Below, piece after piece: positions 37,145-46,054 of a DNA stretch of 64,000 bases (its first letter is position 1; every line of letters starts with the position of its first letter). The DNA lies in the NCBI GenBank assembly GCA_021108375.1, contig JAIORA010000015.1, positions 23,540-87,539 of the forward strand, in the 5' to 3' direction. This DNA comes from Anaerohalosphaeraceae bacterium. GTDB lineage: Bacteria; Planctomycetota; Phycisphaerae; Sedimentisphaerales; UBA12454. The notes under the pieces are model-generated. The model saw only the letters and a program-made list of their open reading frames with translations, was not told the DNA's origin and ran no database searches. The position numbers and the translations under genes are program-made.

Positions 37145-38599
37145 TTAGAAAGGCTCCTGCACCCTGGTACTATTGCCGAAGCGTGTATATCTTCCGTCAA
37201 AGTTCAGTTCAACAGTACCCGTCGGGCCGTTACGTTGTTTTGCGATTATGATTTCGGCAACATTATTAGGTTCAAAGCCTTCCTCGTTTCGGCGGTAATA
37301 ATCCTCACGGTGCAGCAGCATAATAACATCGGCATCCTGTTCGATACTGCCGCTTTCACGAAGGTCACTCATCCTCGGACGATGGTCTTCCCTGTTTTCG
37401 GCACCACGATTAAGCTGGCTAAGCACTACAACCGGTACCTCCAACTCTCTCGCCAGAGCCTTCAAATACCTGCTCATTTCGCTGACTTCCTGCTGGCGTG
37501 ATTCGATTCGCCCGCCAAGACTCATCAGTTGAAGATAATCTATGAAGATACATTGTATTCCGTACTGGCTTTTTAGCCTCCTCGCTTTTCCGCGAAGCTC
37601 AAGCGGCGTAATGCCCGGCGTATCATCAATATAAATCGGCTTTTCGCTCATCTCCCCGGCAACGTGTACCAGCTCCTGATATTGCGAATCGCTCAGAAGC
37701 CCCTTTCGCACGAGCTGAGAATCTATCATCCCGCGACTGCAAAGCATACGCTCGGCAAGCTGCTGCTTACTCATTTCAAGCGAAAACACTGCTACCGGCT
37801 TATCATCATCGGCACCAATATACTCAGCGATATTCATCGCAAGACTTGTTTTGCCCATACTTGGCCGGCCCGCCACAATTATCATCTCGCCGTTCTGAAG
37901 CCCGCAAGTCATCTCGTCAAGCTCCGCAAAACCCGTCGCAAGACCGGTAACGTGATGGCCTTCGCGTTTATCAATAGCTTCAAAAGCCTGTGCTAACAGA
38001 CTCTTAATCGAAACAGCCGAGCCTGTTACTTTCTGTTGAGTAACATTGAATATCTTCTGCTCTGCACGGTCGAGTTTGTCCCCTGCGTCGCCGGACGGGT
38101 CAAAGGCTTCGCTGAGTACTTCGCCGGCTGCGGAGATAAGGTCCCGCATCATATGTTTTTCTTTAACAATCCGAACATACTGGTCGATGTTGGCGCTCGA
38201 AGGGACGGACTCAGCGATTCTGACTAAATAATCGGCCCCGCCGACATCGTCAATCTGATTCCGTTTTTTGAGCTCGTCCCTCAGCAGAACAAGGTCGAAA
38301 TCTTCGCTGGTCTTTATTTTTTCCCACAGCGCAACAACCGCGTTAAAAACCATCTGGTTCTCACTGCGATAAAACGCTTCAGAAGTCAGCTGCTGAACAA
38401 CCTGTCCGATACAGTCCGGGTCAATTACCATAGACCCAAGCACGGCAGCTTCAGCTTCGAGCGATTCGGGCATACTCCGCCCGCTCAAAACCCCATCTCC
38501 CATAGCGGCTGTACCTGTTCGGCACTGGCCGGAAGTTTTATTATTCGTCTGTCTGTTCGACTGATTCATCGGCTGGTTCATCCTGACTTTCGGCAACAA
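37145..38599 (-). CDS. dnaB: Replicative DNA helicase DnaB
   Basis: Hexameric 5'-3' helicase at the replication fork. N-terminal DnaB domain (SLEAEAAVLGSMVIDPD) and C-terminal RecA-like motor: Walker A AGRPSMGKTS, Walker B IFIDYLQLM, DLRESGSIEQDADV. The frame opens at 38599 but overlaps rplI by 59 bases. ATG at 38503, with ACAGG about nine bases upstream and 38 bases past the rplI stop, gives 452 residues and is the more likely start. rpsF-ssb-rpsR-rplI-dnaB is a classical replication/ribosome cluster. Confidence 0.95.
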   Translation of the reverse strand: MLPKVRMNQPMNQSNRQTNNKTSGQCRTGTAAMGDGVLSGRSMPESLEAEAAVLGSMVIDPDCIGQVVQQLTSEAFYRSENQMVFNAVVALWEKIKTSEDFDLVLLRDELKKRNQIDDVGGADYLVRIAESVPSSANIDQYVRIVKEKHMMRDLISAAGEVLSEAFDPSGDAGDKLDRAEQKIFNVTQQKVTGSAVSIKSLLAQAFEAIDKREGHHVTGLATGFAELDEMTCGLQNGEMIIVAGRPSMGKTSLAMNIAEYIGADDDKPVAVFSLEMSKQQLAERMLCSRGMIDSQLVRKGLLSDSQYQELVHVAGEMSEKPIYIDDTPGITPLELRGKARRLKSQYGIQCIFIDYLQLMSLGGRIESRQQEVSEMSRYLKALARELEVPVVVLSQLNRGAENREDHRPRMSDLRESGSIEQDADVIMLLHREDYYRRNEEGFEPNNVAEIIIAKQRNGPTGTVELNFDGRYTRFGNSTRVQEPF

Positions 38600-39029
38600 C
38601 GGTAACTTTAACAGCGGCAGTTACTTCGTATCCAAATTTCAGTTCAACAGAATATTCGCCAATTTCCTTGATATGTTCGTCAAGCTGGACGTATTTGTCG
38701 TTAACTTCAAAGCTCTGCTCTCTAAGTTTCTCAGCGATGTCTTTTTCACTGACAGAACCGAAAAGATGCCCCATCTCGTTAGCCTTGGCCGTGATGGTAA
38801 CTTCGGCTTCGTTAACAAGCTCGGCAGCAGCCTTGATTTTGCCCATAGCGAGTTCTCTCTCGCCTGCCCTGACAGCCTTTTCCTTGGCCATCGATTTCAT
38901 CTTGTCATCGCTGGGAACAGTAGCAACTCGCTGAGGAATAAGATAATTCCTCGCATATCCCTGCTTGACATCAACAACATCTCCATACCAGCCCAGGCCC
39001 TCTACGTCCTGGCAAAGTAAAACTTTCAT
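38541..39029 (-). CDS. rplI: 50S ribosomal protein bL9
   Basis: 162 residues. N-terminal globular domain MKVLLCQDVEGLGWYGDVV, VKQGYARNYLIP (rRNA-binding signature), long central helix, and C-terminal domain. A short acidic tail rich in Asp/Glu follows the conserved end. It precedes dnaB, as in many bacteria. Confidence 0.96.
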   Translation of the reverse strand: MKVLLCQDVEGLGWYGDVVDVKQGYARNYLIPQRVATVPSDDKMKSMAKEKAVRAGERELAMGKIKAAAELVNEAEVTITAKANEMGHLFGSVSEKDIAEKLREQSFEVNDKYVQLDEHIKEIGEYSVELKFGYEVTAAVKVTVVAESQDEPADESVEQTDE

Positions 39030-39267
39030 ACGTTCATCTCCGCTTTTTAATTAGTCGCCTCGCAGGCCAACAATGTCTTGTCCGCACGAGGTATTTTTAC
39101 CTTAATTTACAAATTCCCATACCACTCAATTCGTCCCGATTCACCCTTTTCGGCCGCAGGCCGAATGTTTAGCCTCCAAGCCTGCCTGGGGGGTTCTTAG
39201 CGTTAAGGCACACTAATTTTTTACATTTTTTTTGTTTTTTTATCTGTGTAAATCCGTGTCTAATAAA
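39030..39267. repeat. Repeat-bearing gap between rpsR and rplI
   Basis: Contains GGCCGCAGGCC near 39152, a TTAG-type hairpin (TTTAGCCTCCAAGCC..GGGGGGTTC, 39168-39196) and a 'CTGTGTAAATCCGTGTCTAATAAA' family fragment near 39241-39268 that abuts the rpsR stop. No gene is seen. Confidence 0.6.
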
Positions 39268-39534
39268 TTAGCTCGTAAAAGGCAGCAAACCGATAAACCG
39301 TGCACGTTTAATTGCAAGCTGAACCTTACGCTGACAGCCCGCACAGTTTCCACTGCGTTTTCGCGAGAAAATTTTGCCTCTGTGCGTCAGGAGTTTTTCC
39401 AGGACATCAAGGTCTTTATAATCAACGTATTTAGTTTTGGCTCGGCAGAATCTGCATTGGCTCTGCTCTTTAATTTCCCGCTTCTTCTTTCTTTTGCCAC
39501 CTGGCTTGTTTCTTGTATTTTGAGTACGCTTCAC
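39268..39534 (-). CDS. rpsR: 30S ribosomal protein bS18, zinc-binding form
   Basis: 88 residues. The signature FCRAKTKYVDYKD and RGKIFSRKRSGNC, then QLAIKRARFIGLLPF, is unmistakable. Four cysteines (CRFC and CAGC) form a putative zinc site, the 'C+' paralogue type of S18. The N-terminus is very basic. Confidence 0.96.
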   Translation of the reverse strand: MKRTQNTRNKPGGKRKKKREIKEQSQCRFCRAKTKYVDYKDLDVLEKLLTHRGKIFSRKRSGNCAGCQRKVQLAIKRARFIGLLPFTS

Positions 39535-39596
39535 TTAAAGCTTCTCCTAAACAGAGTTAATATACTTTTTTAATTTATTTTTTTAAAACCCGTTCT

Positions 39597-40040
39597 CTAA
39601 AACGGAATATCATCGCCGCCTTGCGGGGCCTGCGAATAATCAGTTTCATCTCTTACCGGTGGTTTGTTATCAGAATAACCTCCACCACCTTGCGACCCGG
39701 CAGCAGAATCACGAGAACCAATGAACTGAAAGTTCTCAACCGTAACTCTTAACCTGTTGCGCTTCTGTCCGTCCTTGCCTGTCCAGCTATCAAATGTGAG
39801 CCGACCATCAACCATAAGCTGCCGACCCTTCTGGCAATACTTATTAATAGTCTCAGCAGTTTTACCAAAAGCTCTGCAATCGACGAAACAAGTTTCTTCT
39901 TTTTGCGTGCCATCCTGGCCCTTCCATCTACGGTTAGTGGCAATACCAAAATCAACCACTGCCGTCTGGCTCGGCGTATAAGACAGTTGCGGGTCTCTCG
40001 TAAGATTGCCCAGCAGTATAACCTTATTAAAATTAGCCAT
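39597..40040 (-). CDS. ssb: Single-stranded DNA-binding protein
   Basis: 147 residues: OB fold (NKVILLGNLTRDPQLSY, CFVDCRAFGKTAETI, LTFDSWTGKDGQKR), a glycine-rich linker and the acidic C-terminal tip GGDDIPF that recruits replication and repair partners. It lies between rpsF and rpsR, the standard place. Confidence 0.96.
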   Translation of the reverse strand: MANFNKVILLGNLTRDPQLSYTPSQTAVVDFGIATNRRWKGQDGTQKEETCFVDCRAFGKTAETINKYCQKGRQLMVDGRLTFDSWTGKDGQKRNRLRVTVENFQFIGSRDSAAGSQGGGGYSDNKPPVRDETDYSQAPQGGDDIPF

Positions 40041-40089
40041 CGTAAAATCCTTTCTTATCCCTCAGGAACTCATCGCTCCATAATTTCCA

Positions 40090-40602
40090 TTATGCTTCTT
40101 CTGCGTTCTCGTCAACGGCATCATCTGCTTCAACTGCCGCCTCTTCGACGGGTGGCGATTCGACTTCTTTGGCTTCCGCAGCCTTTGCCTCTGCCTCAGC
40201 GGCTTTAGCGGCAGCAGCCTCGGCGGCTTTTGCCTGAGCGGCAGCGACAGATTTTTCTGCCGCCATCGAAGGTGTATCGCTGTCCATATCTTCCTGAGTA
40301 ATATGGTCTGCCCGAAGAATCAGTACACGGGTGATATTCTCCGAAAGCTGAACATCCCTTTCCATCGCGCCGATGTTGGCACTTGGTGCGTTGAAGTAAA
40401 CGAGAATGTAGGTGCCGCGTTTTTTGCCGTCAATAATATATGCCAGCGGCCGCTCATCCCATTTACGCATACTAAGAATCTCGGCTTCGCCACGGTCAAG
40501 AATCTTCTTTATATGCTCGCAGGTTCCATCCCAGTCAGCAGCTGCCTGGCCGGTATCGACAAGAAACAATGCTTCGTACAATCTTTTGGTTTCTGTTTCC
40601 AA
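40090..40602 (-). CDS. rpsF: 30S ribosomal protein bS6 with Ala/Glu-rich tail
   Basis: 170 residues against about 100-130 in most bacteria. The core has YEALFLVDTGQA, the ferredoxin-like fold and YILVYFNAPSANIGAMER; it binds S18. The last 60-70 residues are low-complexity Ala/Glu/Asp (AAAQAKAAEAAAAKAAEAEA). E. coli S6 receives added glutamates; whether this genomic tail has a comparable role is unknown. Confidence 0.95.
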   Translation of the reverse strand: METETKRLYEALFLVDTGQAAADWDGTCEHIKKILDRGEAEILSMRKWDERPLAYIIDGKKRGTYILVYFNAPSANIGAMERDVQLSENITRVLILRADHITQEDMDSDTPSMAAEKSVAAAQAKAAEAAAAKAAEAEAKAAEAKEVESPPVEEAAVEADDAVDENAEEA

Positions 40603-40836
40603 AATTAATACTCCTTCGTTATCTGTTACTAAAATTACCTTTTATTTTTCTTCTTTTATTTAATCCCGATAAATCGGAATTCGTGCTTACATATTTTCTA
40701 TCCCACGCCCATTGCCGTTTAGCCATCGGTCCTGACCGACGGTTCACTTGTCATTGCGAGGCCGTAAGGCCGTGACAATCTCATCCCGACTGCACAAGAC
40801 TCTGTCATTTCGACCAACGCGGAGAAATCTATTTTT
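40603..40836. repeat. Repeat mosaic between pth and rpsF
   Basis: Three families in a row: GCCATCGGTCCTGACCGACGGTT hairpin (stem CCGTC-type, 40722-40743), a CATTGCGAGG palindrome with loop GTAA (40750-40782), and a TCATTTCGACCAACG unit (40803-40831). No gene is seen. Confidence 0.65.
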
Positions 40837-41427
40837 TTACTTTTCTTCGCTACTGCCGTTTTTAACGTTATATTTATTCATCACCTCGGATGCACCTTTT
40901 ACAATCCAGAGCTTTATCGCTTCGACCGCTTTTGCTATCGCCTGATTTAGCAGTTCTCTTTCGTCCTGACCTGGCCTGCCAAGCACATAATCTTTGCTGT
41001 CAGGATAACGACTGCGGCCAATTCCGATTCTGAGCCTTGCAAATTTATTAGTCCCAAGATGAGCAATAATATCACTCAAACCGTTATGTCCGCCAGCCGA
41101 GCCGCTCTGACGCAGTCGGAGCATTCCCGGCTCGATAGCCATATCGTCGGTAACCACAAGTATCTGCGAAATATCGATTTTGTAAAAATTCGCCATTGCG
41201 GCAATCGACCTGCCGCTCCTGTTCATAAACTGTTGTGGCTTTAGCAGTATTAACTTTTTATCTTCAAACTCAGTCGCTCTAAACACAGCACCGAATTTTT
41301 CTTTTGTAATCTCAACGCCAAGCACCCCGGCCAGCTCATCCACCGCCTCGAACCCCGCGTTGTGCCTGGTCTGGGCATATTGAGCTCCAACATTACCCAA
41401 ACCAGCTACTAATTTAATTCTGTCCAT
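40837..41427 (-). CDS. pth: Peptidyl-tRNA hydrolase
   Basis: Recycles peptidyl-tRNAs that drop off ribosomes. 196 residues: VAGLGNVGAQYAQTRHNAGF with catalytic His20, KPQQFMNRSGRSI, VTDDMAIEPGMLRLRQSGSAGGHNG and FARLRIGIGR. It follows rplY, a frequent pair (rplY/ctc-pth), 44 bases downstream. Confidence 0.95.
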   Translation of the reverse strand: MDRIKLVAGLGNVGAQYAQTRHNAGFEAVDELAGVLGVEITKEKFGAVFRATEFEDKKLILLKPQQFMNRSGRSIAAMANFYKIDISQILVVTDDMAIEPGMLRLRQSGSAGGHNGLSDIIAHLGTNKFARLRIGIGRSRYPDSKDYVLGRPGQDERELLNQAIAKAVEAIKLWIVKGASEVMNKYNVKNGSSEEK

Positions 41428-41471
41428 CGCAACTCATTCATTTGGTTCCGATTCATCGGGATTTGTATTCA

Positions 41472-42122
41472 CTAATCCTTCGCATCTTCGTCATCTGTTT
41501 TCTTCTCGGTAATAACTTCCGGTGATGTAGGCTCGTCGCCCTCTTCGACTGTCTCTTCAACTTCGACTTCAACTATCGGCGGCTGGCAGGCAACTATCAG
41601 GGCATCAGGGTCAGAGGCCAACGTAACGCCATCGGCCAACTCAATATCCTTTGCGTGAATGCTGTCGCCGATTGCCAACTCTCTAACTGATACTTCCAGC
41701 GATTCGGGAATATCGGTAACGAGACATTCGATTTCGATAGAGCCAAGATGTTCTTCGAGTAGACCGCCCTCGACAGCACCCTTGGCGGTACCTTTCAGTA
41801 CCAGTCCGAGAGAGACTTTCACCTTTTCGGTCAGGTCAACACGAATCAGGTCGGCGTGAATAAAGTTTTTGCCGAGATAGTCGTACTGAACATCTTTAAG
41901 GAGCAGCTTTTCGATTTTGCCATCAATGTCCACGTCAAAGAGTCTATGGCCGTGATGCAATGCATCTGTAAACTCTCGCAAATTCACAGCTATACTTTCC
42001 GGGGCCTGATTGTGTCCATAAACAGCAACCGGAATATTCCCGACCGCTCTGAGCTTTGCGGAATCTTTAGTGCCGGTTTTCTGACGTGTTATCGCTTTTA
42101 GTGTCAATTCTTTCGATACCAT
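41472..42122 (-). CDS. rplY: 50S ribosomal protein bL25 (CTC/TL5 form)
   Basis: 216 residues. N-terminal 5S rRNA-binding L25 domain (GTKDSAKLRAVGNIPVAVYG), then the TL5/CTC C-terminal domain (VPLVLKG-like VSLGLVLKGTAKG, GSIEIECLVTDIPESLEV) and an acidic tail. The long form is associated with general stress in some bacteria. First of the ribosomal genes in this block. Confidence 0.95.
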   Translation of the reverse strand: MVSKELTLKAITRQKTGTKDSAKLRAVGNIPVAVYGHNQAPESIAVNLREFTDALHHGHRLFDVDIDGKIEKLLLKDVQYDYLGKNFIHADLIRVDLTEKVKVSLGLVLKGTAKGAVEGGLLEEHLGSIEIECLVTDIPESLEVSVRELAIGDSIHAKDIELADGVTLASDPDALIVACQPPIVEVEVEETVEEGDEPTSPEVITEKKTDDEDAKD

Positions 42123-42545
42123 TTTTACCTCTTATAATGTTTAGTTTAATTTTCGCTATTAGCCCATAGAGCCTGTCCTGAGCGAAGCCGAACGGGTCTT
42201 GCCCTGTGGGTTGTTGCATATTTTCCAAACCGTTCCCATCGCTATTTAGCCCCCTGATTCATCAGGGGGTTTTCTTTTTGTCATTGCGAGGCCGAAAGGC
42301 CGCGGCAATCTCTTTTTACATTTCAAACTTTTGACTCTTTAAACCAAATTGACTTGTTCAACTTCAGTTGAACTTATGCAGATGAGCGAGAATTTTTGTA
42401 GATGCTTGCATCGTAAAAAAATTCAAGTGAATATGCAAAAGTCGATTTTCTCTGTGTTCTCTGTGGCTATTCATTTTTTAAAATCAGGGCAATCTGCGTA
42501 ATCCGCGGTTAAATAATTTATGTTTTCTTGTCTGCCTCTGAGGCA
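42123..42545. repeat. 423-base repeat mosaic between prs and rplY
   Basis: Holds a degenerate CTGTCCTGAGCGAAGCCGAAC unit near 42171, a TTAG-type hairpin (TTTAGCCCCCTGATTC..GGGGG, 42246-42272), a CATTGCGAGG palindrome with loop GAAA (42280-42312), an isolated palindrome TTCAACTTCAGTTGAA near 42357 and 'TGTGTTCTCTGTGGC' / 'ATCTGCGTAATCCGCGG' units to 42515. No gene is seen. Confidence 0.65.
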
Positions 42546-43493
42546 CTAAGTAAACATTGCGCTAATTGATTCATTCCTGTGCGTTCGCTTTATCGCTTCG
42601 CCGAGAATCTCCGCAACCGTCAGAGTTTTCAGGTTTTTCAATTTCGTAACATCTTCTCTCAGCGGAACCGTATCGGTAGCAACGATTTCATCTATCGGAG
42701 CCTTGCTAAGTCTTTCAATCGCTTCACCGGCAAAAATCCCGTGAGTGGAGCCGATATATATTTTTTTCGCGCCGCGAGCCTTAACCGCTTCGACAGCACC
42801 GACAATCGTTCCAGCGGTAGATATTATATCATCACACATAAGAATGTTTCGGCCTTCGACTTCTCCGATAATTTCTCCGCTCTCAACTTCTGAGCCGCTG
42901 ATACGTTTTTTATGTACAATAGCCAGTTGGCCGTTAAGGGTACGAGCATAAGCCGCCGCCCTTTTTATATTACCAACATCCGGCGACACTACAGTAAGGT
43001 CAGGAATTTGTTTACTGCGAAAATACCCTGTCAATACTGGCTCTGCGAACAGATGGTCAACAGGTATATCGAAAAAGCCCTGCAACTGAACAGCGTGCAA
43101 ATCCATAGCGATAACTCTATCGGCCCCGGCGGTAGTTATAAGATTGGATACCAGCTTAGCGGTTATTGGAACTCTGCCTTCGTCTTTTCTATCCTGCCTT
43201 GCGTAACCGAAATAAGGAATAACTGCGGTAATTCGGTTGGCCGAAGCACGTTTAAGGCAATCGAGAAAAATCAGCAACTCAACGAGATTCTCATCGACTG
43301 GCCGGCATCCGGATTGCACGACAAAGCAATCTTTCCCGCGAACATCGTCCTCGCATTTGATTATCTTCTCGCCATCGGGAAAACGCTCTATTTTCGCCCC
43401 GCCGATTGGAACGCTGAGATACTTACATATCTTAGCAGTAAGCTCAGGATTACTCGTCCCGCCAAAAACCTTAATGTTGTCATTTAAGAACAT
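42546..43493 (-). CDS. prs: Ribose-phosphate pyrophosphokinase (PRPP synthase)
   Basis: Makes PRPP from ribose 5-phosphate and ATP for nucleotide, His and Trp synthesis. About 315 residues: FPDGEK, the FGYARQDRKDEGR flexible ATP loop, the DLHAVQLQGFF metal site, and the PRPP loop ILMCDDIISTAGT. The second ATG (43493) has AGGA eight bases upstream; the first (43502) overlaps that site. It lies between tRNA-Gln and the ribosomal block. Confidence 0.95.
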   Translation of the reverse strand: MFLNDNIKVFGGTSNPELTAKICKYLSVPIGGAKIERFPDGEKIIKCEDDVRGKDCFVVQSGCRPVDENLVELLIFLDCLKRASANRITAVIPYFGYARQDRKDEGRVPITAKLVSNLITTAGADRVIAMDLHAVQLQGFFDIPVDHLFAEPVLTGYFRSKQIPDLTVVSPDVGNIKRAAAYARTLNGQLAIVHKKRISGSEVESGEIIGEVEGRNILMCDDIISTAGTIVGAVEAVKARGAKKIYIGSTHGIFAGEAIERLSKAPIDEIVATDTVPLREDVTKLKNLKTLTVAEILGEAIKRTHRNESISAMFT

Positions 43494-43650
43494 TTCAAAC
43501 ATCCTATTTTACGCCCTTTGTTTATCCTGTTTATATTGTTTGCCAACACCTTTTCATCTCCCAACACGATTGCCTGTCTTGATGGCCAAAATTACCGTAA
43601 CTCTTTCTCTTGTGAACACTTAACTAAAACTAATTCTTATCTTGCCACAT

Positions 43651-43722
43651 CTACCCGGCCAGGACTTGAACCTGGAATGCGAGTATCAAAAACTCGTGTG
43701 TTGCCAATTACACCACCGGGTA
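43651..43722 (-). tRNA. tRNA-Gln (anticodon TTG)
   Basis: 72 bases. Acceptor TACCCGG pairs with CCGGGTA, discriminator G. The anticodon stem CGAGT/ACTCG encloses TTTTGAT, which reads CAA. T arm CCAGG TTCAAGT CCTGG. The 3' CCA is not encoded. A 53-bp inverted-repeat insertion begins seven bases upstream of its 5' end. Confidence 0.94.
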
Positions 43723-43728
43723 ATACAC

Positions 43729-43781
43729 AGGGAACCCCTAAAAATTCATTTTGGCGAACAAACAATTATTAGAGCTACCCT
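43729..43781. mobile_element. 53-bp mini-element with the same ends as the 12684 MITE
   Basis: Left end AGGGAACCCCTAAAAATTC and right end AATTATTAGAGCTACCCT carry the same inverted repeats as 12684-12850, and the inner bases ATTTTGGCG are also shared. The middle is almost entirely deleted. It abuts tRNA-Gln and lies 0.45 kb from a transposase remnant. Confidence 0.65.
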
Positions 43782-44224
43782 ATATCATTCCAAATAAATG
43801 TGAGCCAACTTGAGCTAACCTTCTTCCCGCCCTTAAGTTACGAACACAAACAGATATTGCCTTACCCTGATAAGGGCATAATTCTTAATCCATCATAGCT
43901 GTCACGGAATCCCGACGCATCGGGACTGAACTGGCTCTGTCGGAGGCTTGAACCGGCTATGCCGTGATGCTGTCGGTCCCTAAATAATTACCACCTCTTG
44001 CGACAAGAGCTTTTTACAACGCGTACTATACTGAGTAGCTATCGGCAATGCAAGGATTTTTCTATAATAAAAATCGCTTTTTCAATACTGATAACGCGGC
44101 AGCAAAGGTAGATATTTAGCCCCCAAGCCTGCTTGGGGGTTCGTGGTTACATATAATAATAGCGGTTAAATAGTTGTTCCTGAAAAATTCATAACTATTT
44201 GATTTTAGTGTACCGTTTGTGCCT
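43782..44224. other. Gene-free stretch beside the transposase remnant
   Basis: Contains a short hairpin CCCGACGCATCGGG near 43913 and a TTAG-type hairpin (44115-44143, CCCCCAAGCC..GCTTGGGGG). The GAACCGG/CCGGCT-rich part at 43930-43985 is not a foldable tRNA. Otherwise no feature is recognised. Confidence 0.5.
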
Positions 44225-44640
44225 ACTGCGGTTTCGATCACATGCAGCACCAATGCCCCATTTATTCGACCAGCGTGGTTAAATAGCGTCAGCGGGTTGG
44301 TGCCGAAAAGCTTGAATTGCTATTGGCAGAAACCATTCGTATTGCTTTGAAACACAAGCAGGTAACTTCTCAGCAATTGCGTAAGGTTACCGTTGATACA
44401 ACCGTACAGGAAAAAGCAATTGCCTTTCCAACTGATGCAAGGCATTACACGGCAATCCTTATGATGGTCATAGTCTTGGTGGTGCTATTGAACAAGTTGA
44501 GCGATAACCAGCAGAAAAATAAAAGAAGCGTTTGTTGACAAGGGCTATCGCGGCTATGATTATACCGGCGATGGACAGGTTCATATTACTGGCCGCTTTT
44601 TGGCTTACGTTATTTGATTGGAGGAAGATTTGCGTTTTAA
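44225..44640 (+). pseudogene. Decayed IS5-type transposase fragment
   Basis: Translated pieces of a DDE transposase occur in order but in different frames: RQRVGAEKLELLLAETIRIA, then VTVDTTVQEKAIAFPTDAR, then, frame-shifted, NPYDGHSLGGAIEQVE, then EAFVDKGYRGYDY. VDTTVQEKA and DKGYRG are IS5-family hallmarks. Stop codons at about 44282 and 44503 and a missing central catalytic part show it is dead. Ends of the original IS cannot be fixed. Confidence 0.8.
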
Positions 44641-44980
44641 ATTGCCAAATGATACGAAAATCAGAATGTGAACAACCTAAATTAGCTGTGTAAACGTTCA
44701 GAGCCGACTTTTTCAGGGACGACTAATTAGCCCGTAGGTCTTGCCCTGCGGATACCTGCATATTTTTCTTTTTCGTTCGCACAAGACCTTGTCATTCCCG
44801 CGCAGGCGGGAATCCATTGTTTTTAAAAGTTAGCCCCACATTTACAAATGTGGGGTTGCAGTTTACTTTTTTAAAATCTGTGTAAATCAATGTCTAAAAA
44901 CTCTGTGGCTAATAAAAAAAAACCGTGTAATTTGCGAAATGCTACTCTGCGAAGTCTCGCTGCGAAGCACGAGTTCGTGG
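44641..44980. repeat. Repeat mosaic left of the coiled-coil gene
   Basis: Contains CCCGTAGGTCTTGCCCTGCGG near 44731, a TCATTCCCGC palindrome (44791-44817), a TTAG-type hairpin (44830-44858, CCCCACATTTAC..GTGGGG) and 'AATCTGTGTAAATCAATGTC' units to about 44940. No gene is seen. Confidence 0.6.
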
Positions 44981-45445
44981 TTAATTTTTTCTGCGGAAGC
45001 ACGCAAACGATGTTGCCACCAGCCCGGCCCCTGCGACAAACATTATTATTCGGCTGTGTTTTTCGCCGCATCTTTCGAGCCAGGCAGGGCATTGTTGGGG
45101 GTTCTTATTGGCTGTATTTTCATCTAAAATCTGTTTAGCCCTTGCGATTTTCTGTTCCGCGATTCTCGCTGCCGGCTCATTTGTATCGCTCGTTTTTGCT
45201 CCGATAACAACCGGCGCAATTCGCCTGAGCATATTGGGTTCTCGTTTGATATTGGCGATAAGTTCGTCGTGGTCGGATATAAGTCGGGAGATTTGGTCGT
45301 TGCAGCTATTGATTTCAGCAATGGTTGTTCTCATCTGTTCGATGTCCTGCAACTCACCGGCAAGCATCGCCACTCCCATCGCCAACACACCAACGCTGGA
45401 AAAGACTATAAACAGAATCGTTCTCACAAGATTACTTACTGACAT
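44981..45445 (-). CDS. Unrecognised two-helix membrane protein with coiled coil
   Basis: 154 residues. A membrane helix at about 9-29, a charged heptad-like region at about 30-70 (ELQDIEQMRTTIAEINSCND), a less ordered middle, and a second helix near the C-terminus (IIMFVAGAGLVATSFACF) ending FRRKN. The helices would put the coiled coil in the periplasm. AAGGA lies ten bases before the ATG. No family is recognised. It is isolated among repeats. Confidence 0.6.
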   Translation of the reverse strand: MSVSNLVRTILFIVFSSVGVLAMGVAMLAGELQDIEQMRTTIAEINSCNDQISRLISDHDELIANIKREPNMLRRIAPVVIGAKTSDTNEPAARIAEQKIARAKQILDENTANKNPQQCPAWLERCGEKHSRIIMFVAGAGLVATSFACFRRKN

Positions 45446-46054
45446 TTTCGCTCATTCCTTTTTTTGCCTTGGCAAGTATATTCCCGCCCCGGCAAAAATG
45501 AAAGCCAAATTCGCCGATGCTTCCCAATACTATTGTATCGCGTTTCTACTACTTAGAAGCCGAGCCGCGGGAGCGGCCGGATAGTTTTTTCGTTTAGCCC
45601 TGCCCTGCCGCAAAAAGACTCACCGTTTGGCCGATATTGCCAAGATTTCTGTTTGAGAGCCGGAAAAAATTTGCTGACAAAATTAAAGTTGACTTTTATC
45701 CATAATGTTCCAGCCGAATTTGGCTAAAAGTTTAAGTTCCGAGAATAACTTGTGCGAAATCACAAAACCATTGATTTGCTCTTTTTGCACGATGTTACAA
45801 AAAAGAGTTATTGCCCCTTTTTTTGTGCTTATCCGCCTGAATAGACCCAAAAAGGCAGTTTTATATTGACAATTTTACCTATTTTGTTAAACTTAACATA
45901 ATGCAAAACTACTTTAAGGGGAGGAACCTTAAGTATATTTTGGTCAAATCAGGGATGAACCTATTATTCAAGGCAGGATTTATTTTTTCTCACGGAGGGG
46001 GGGGGACTGTTTTTAATTTGAAATAGTTTAATGATTAAAAATAAAAGAGATATT
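45446..46054. promoter_or_regulatory. Long leader region of the Cys-rich secreted protein, with a 9-G tract
   Basis: About 600 bases. Near 45558-45580 is an AGCCGAGCCGC-GGGA-GCGGC hairpin. TTGACA near 45868 could be a -35 element. TACTTTAAGG/CCTTAAGTA (about 45910-45934) forms a hairpin, and a run of nine G lies at about 45997-46005, some 50 bases before the start codon. AGAGA precedes the ATG at 46055. Confidence 0.45.

Noticed and set aside
43900..43990. tRNA-like segment near tRNA-Gln
   Set aside because: GAACCGG resembles a T-arm fragment, but acceptor and anticodon stems cannot be formed.
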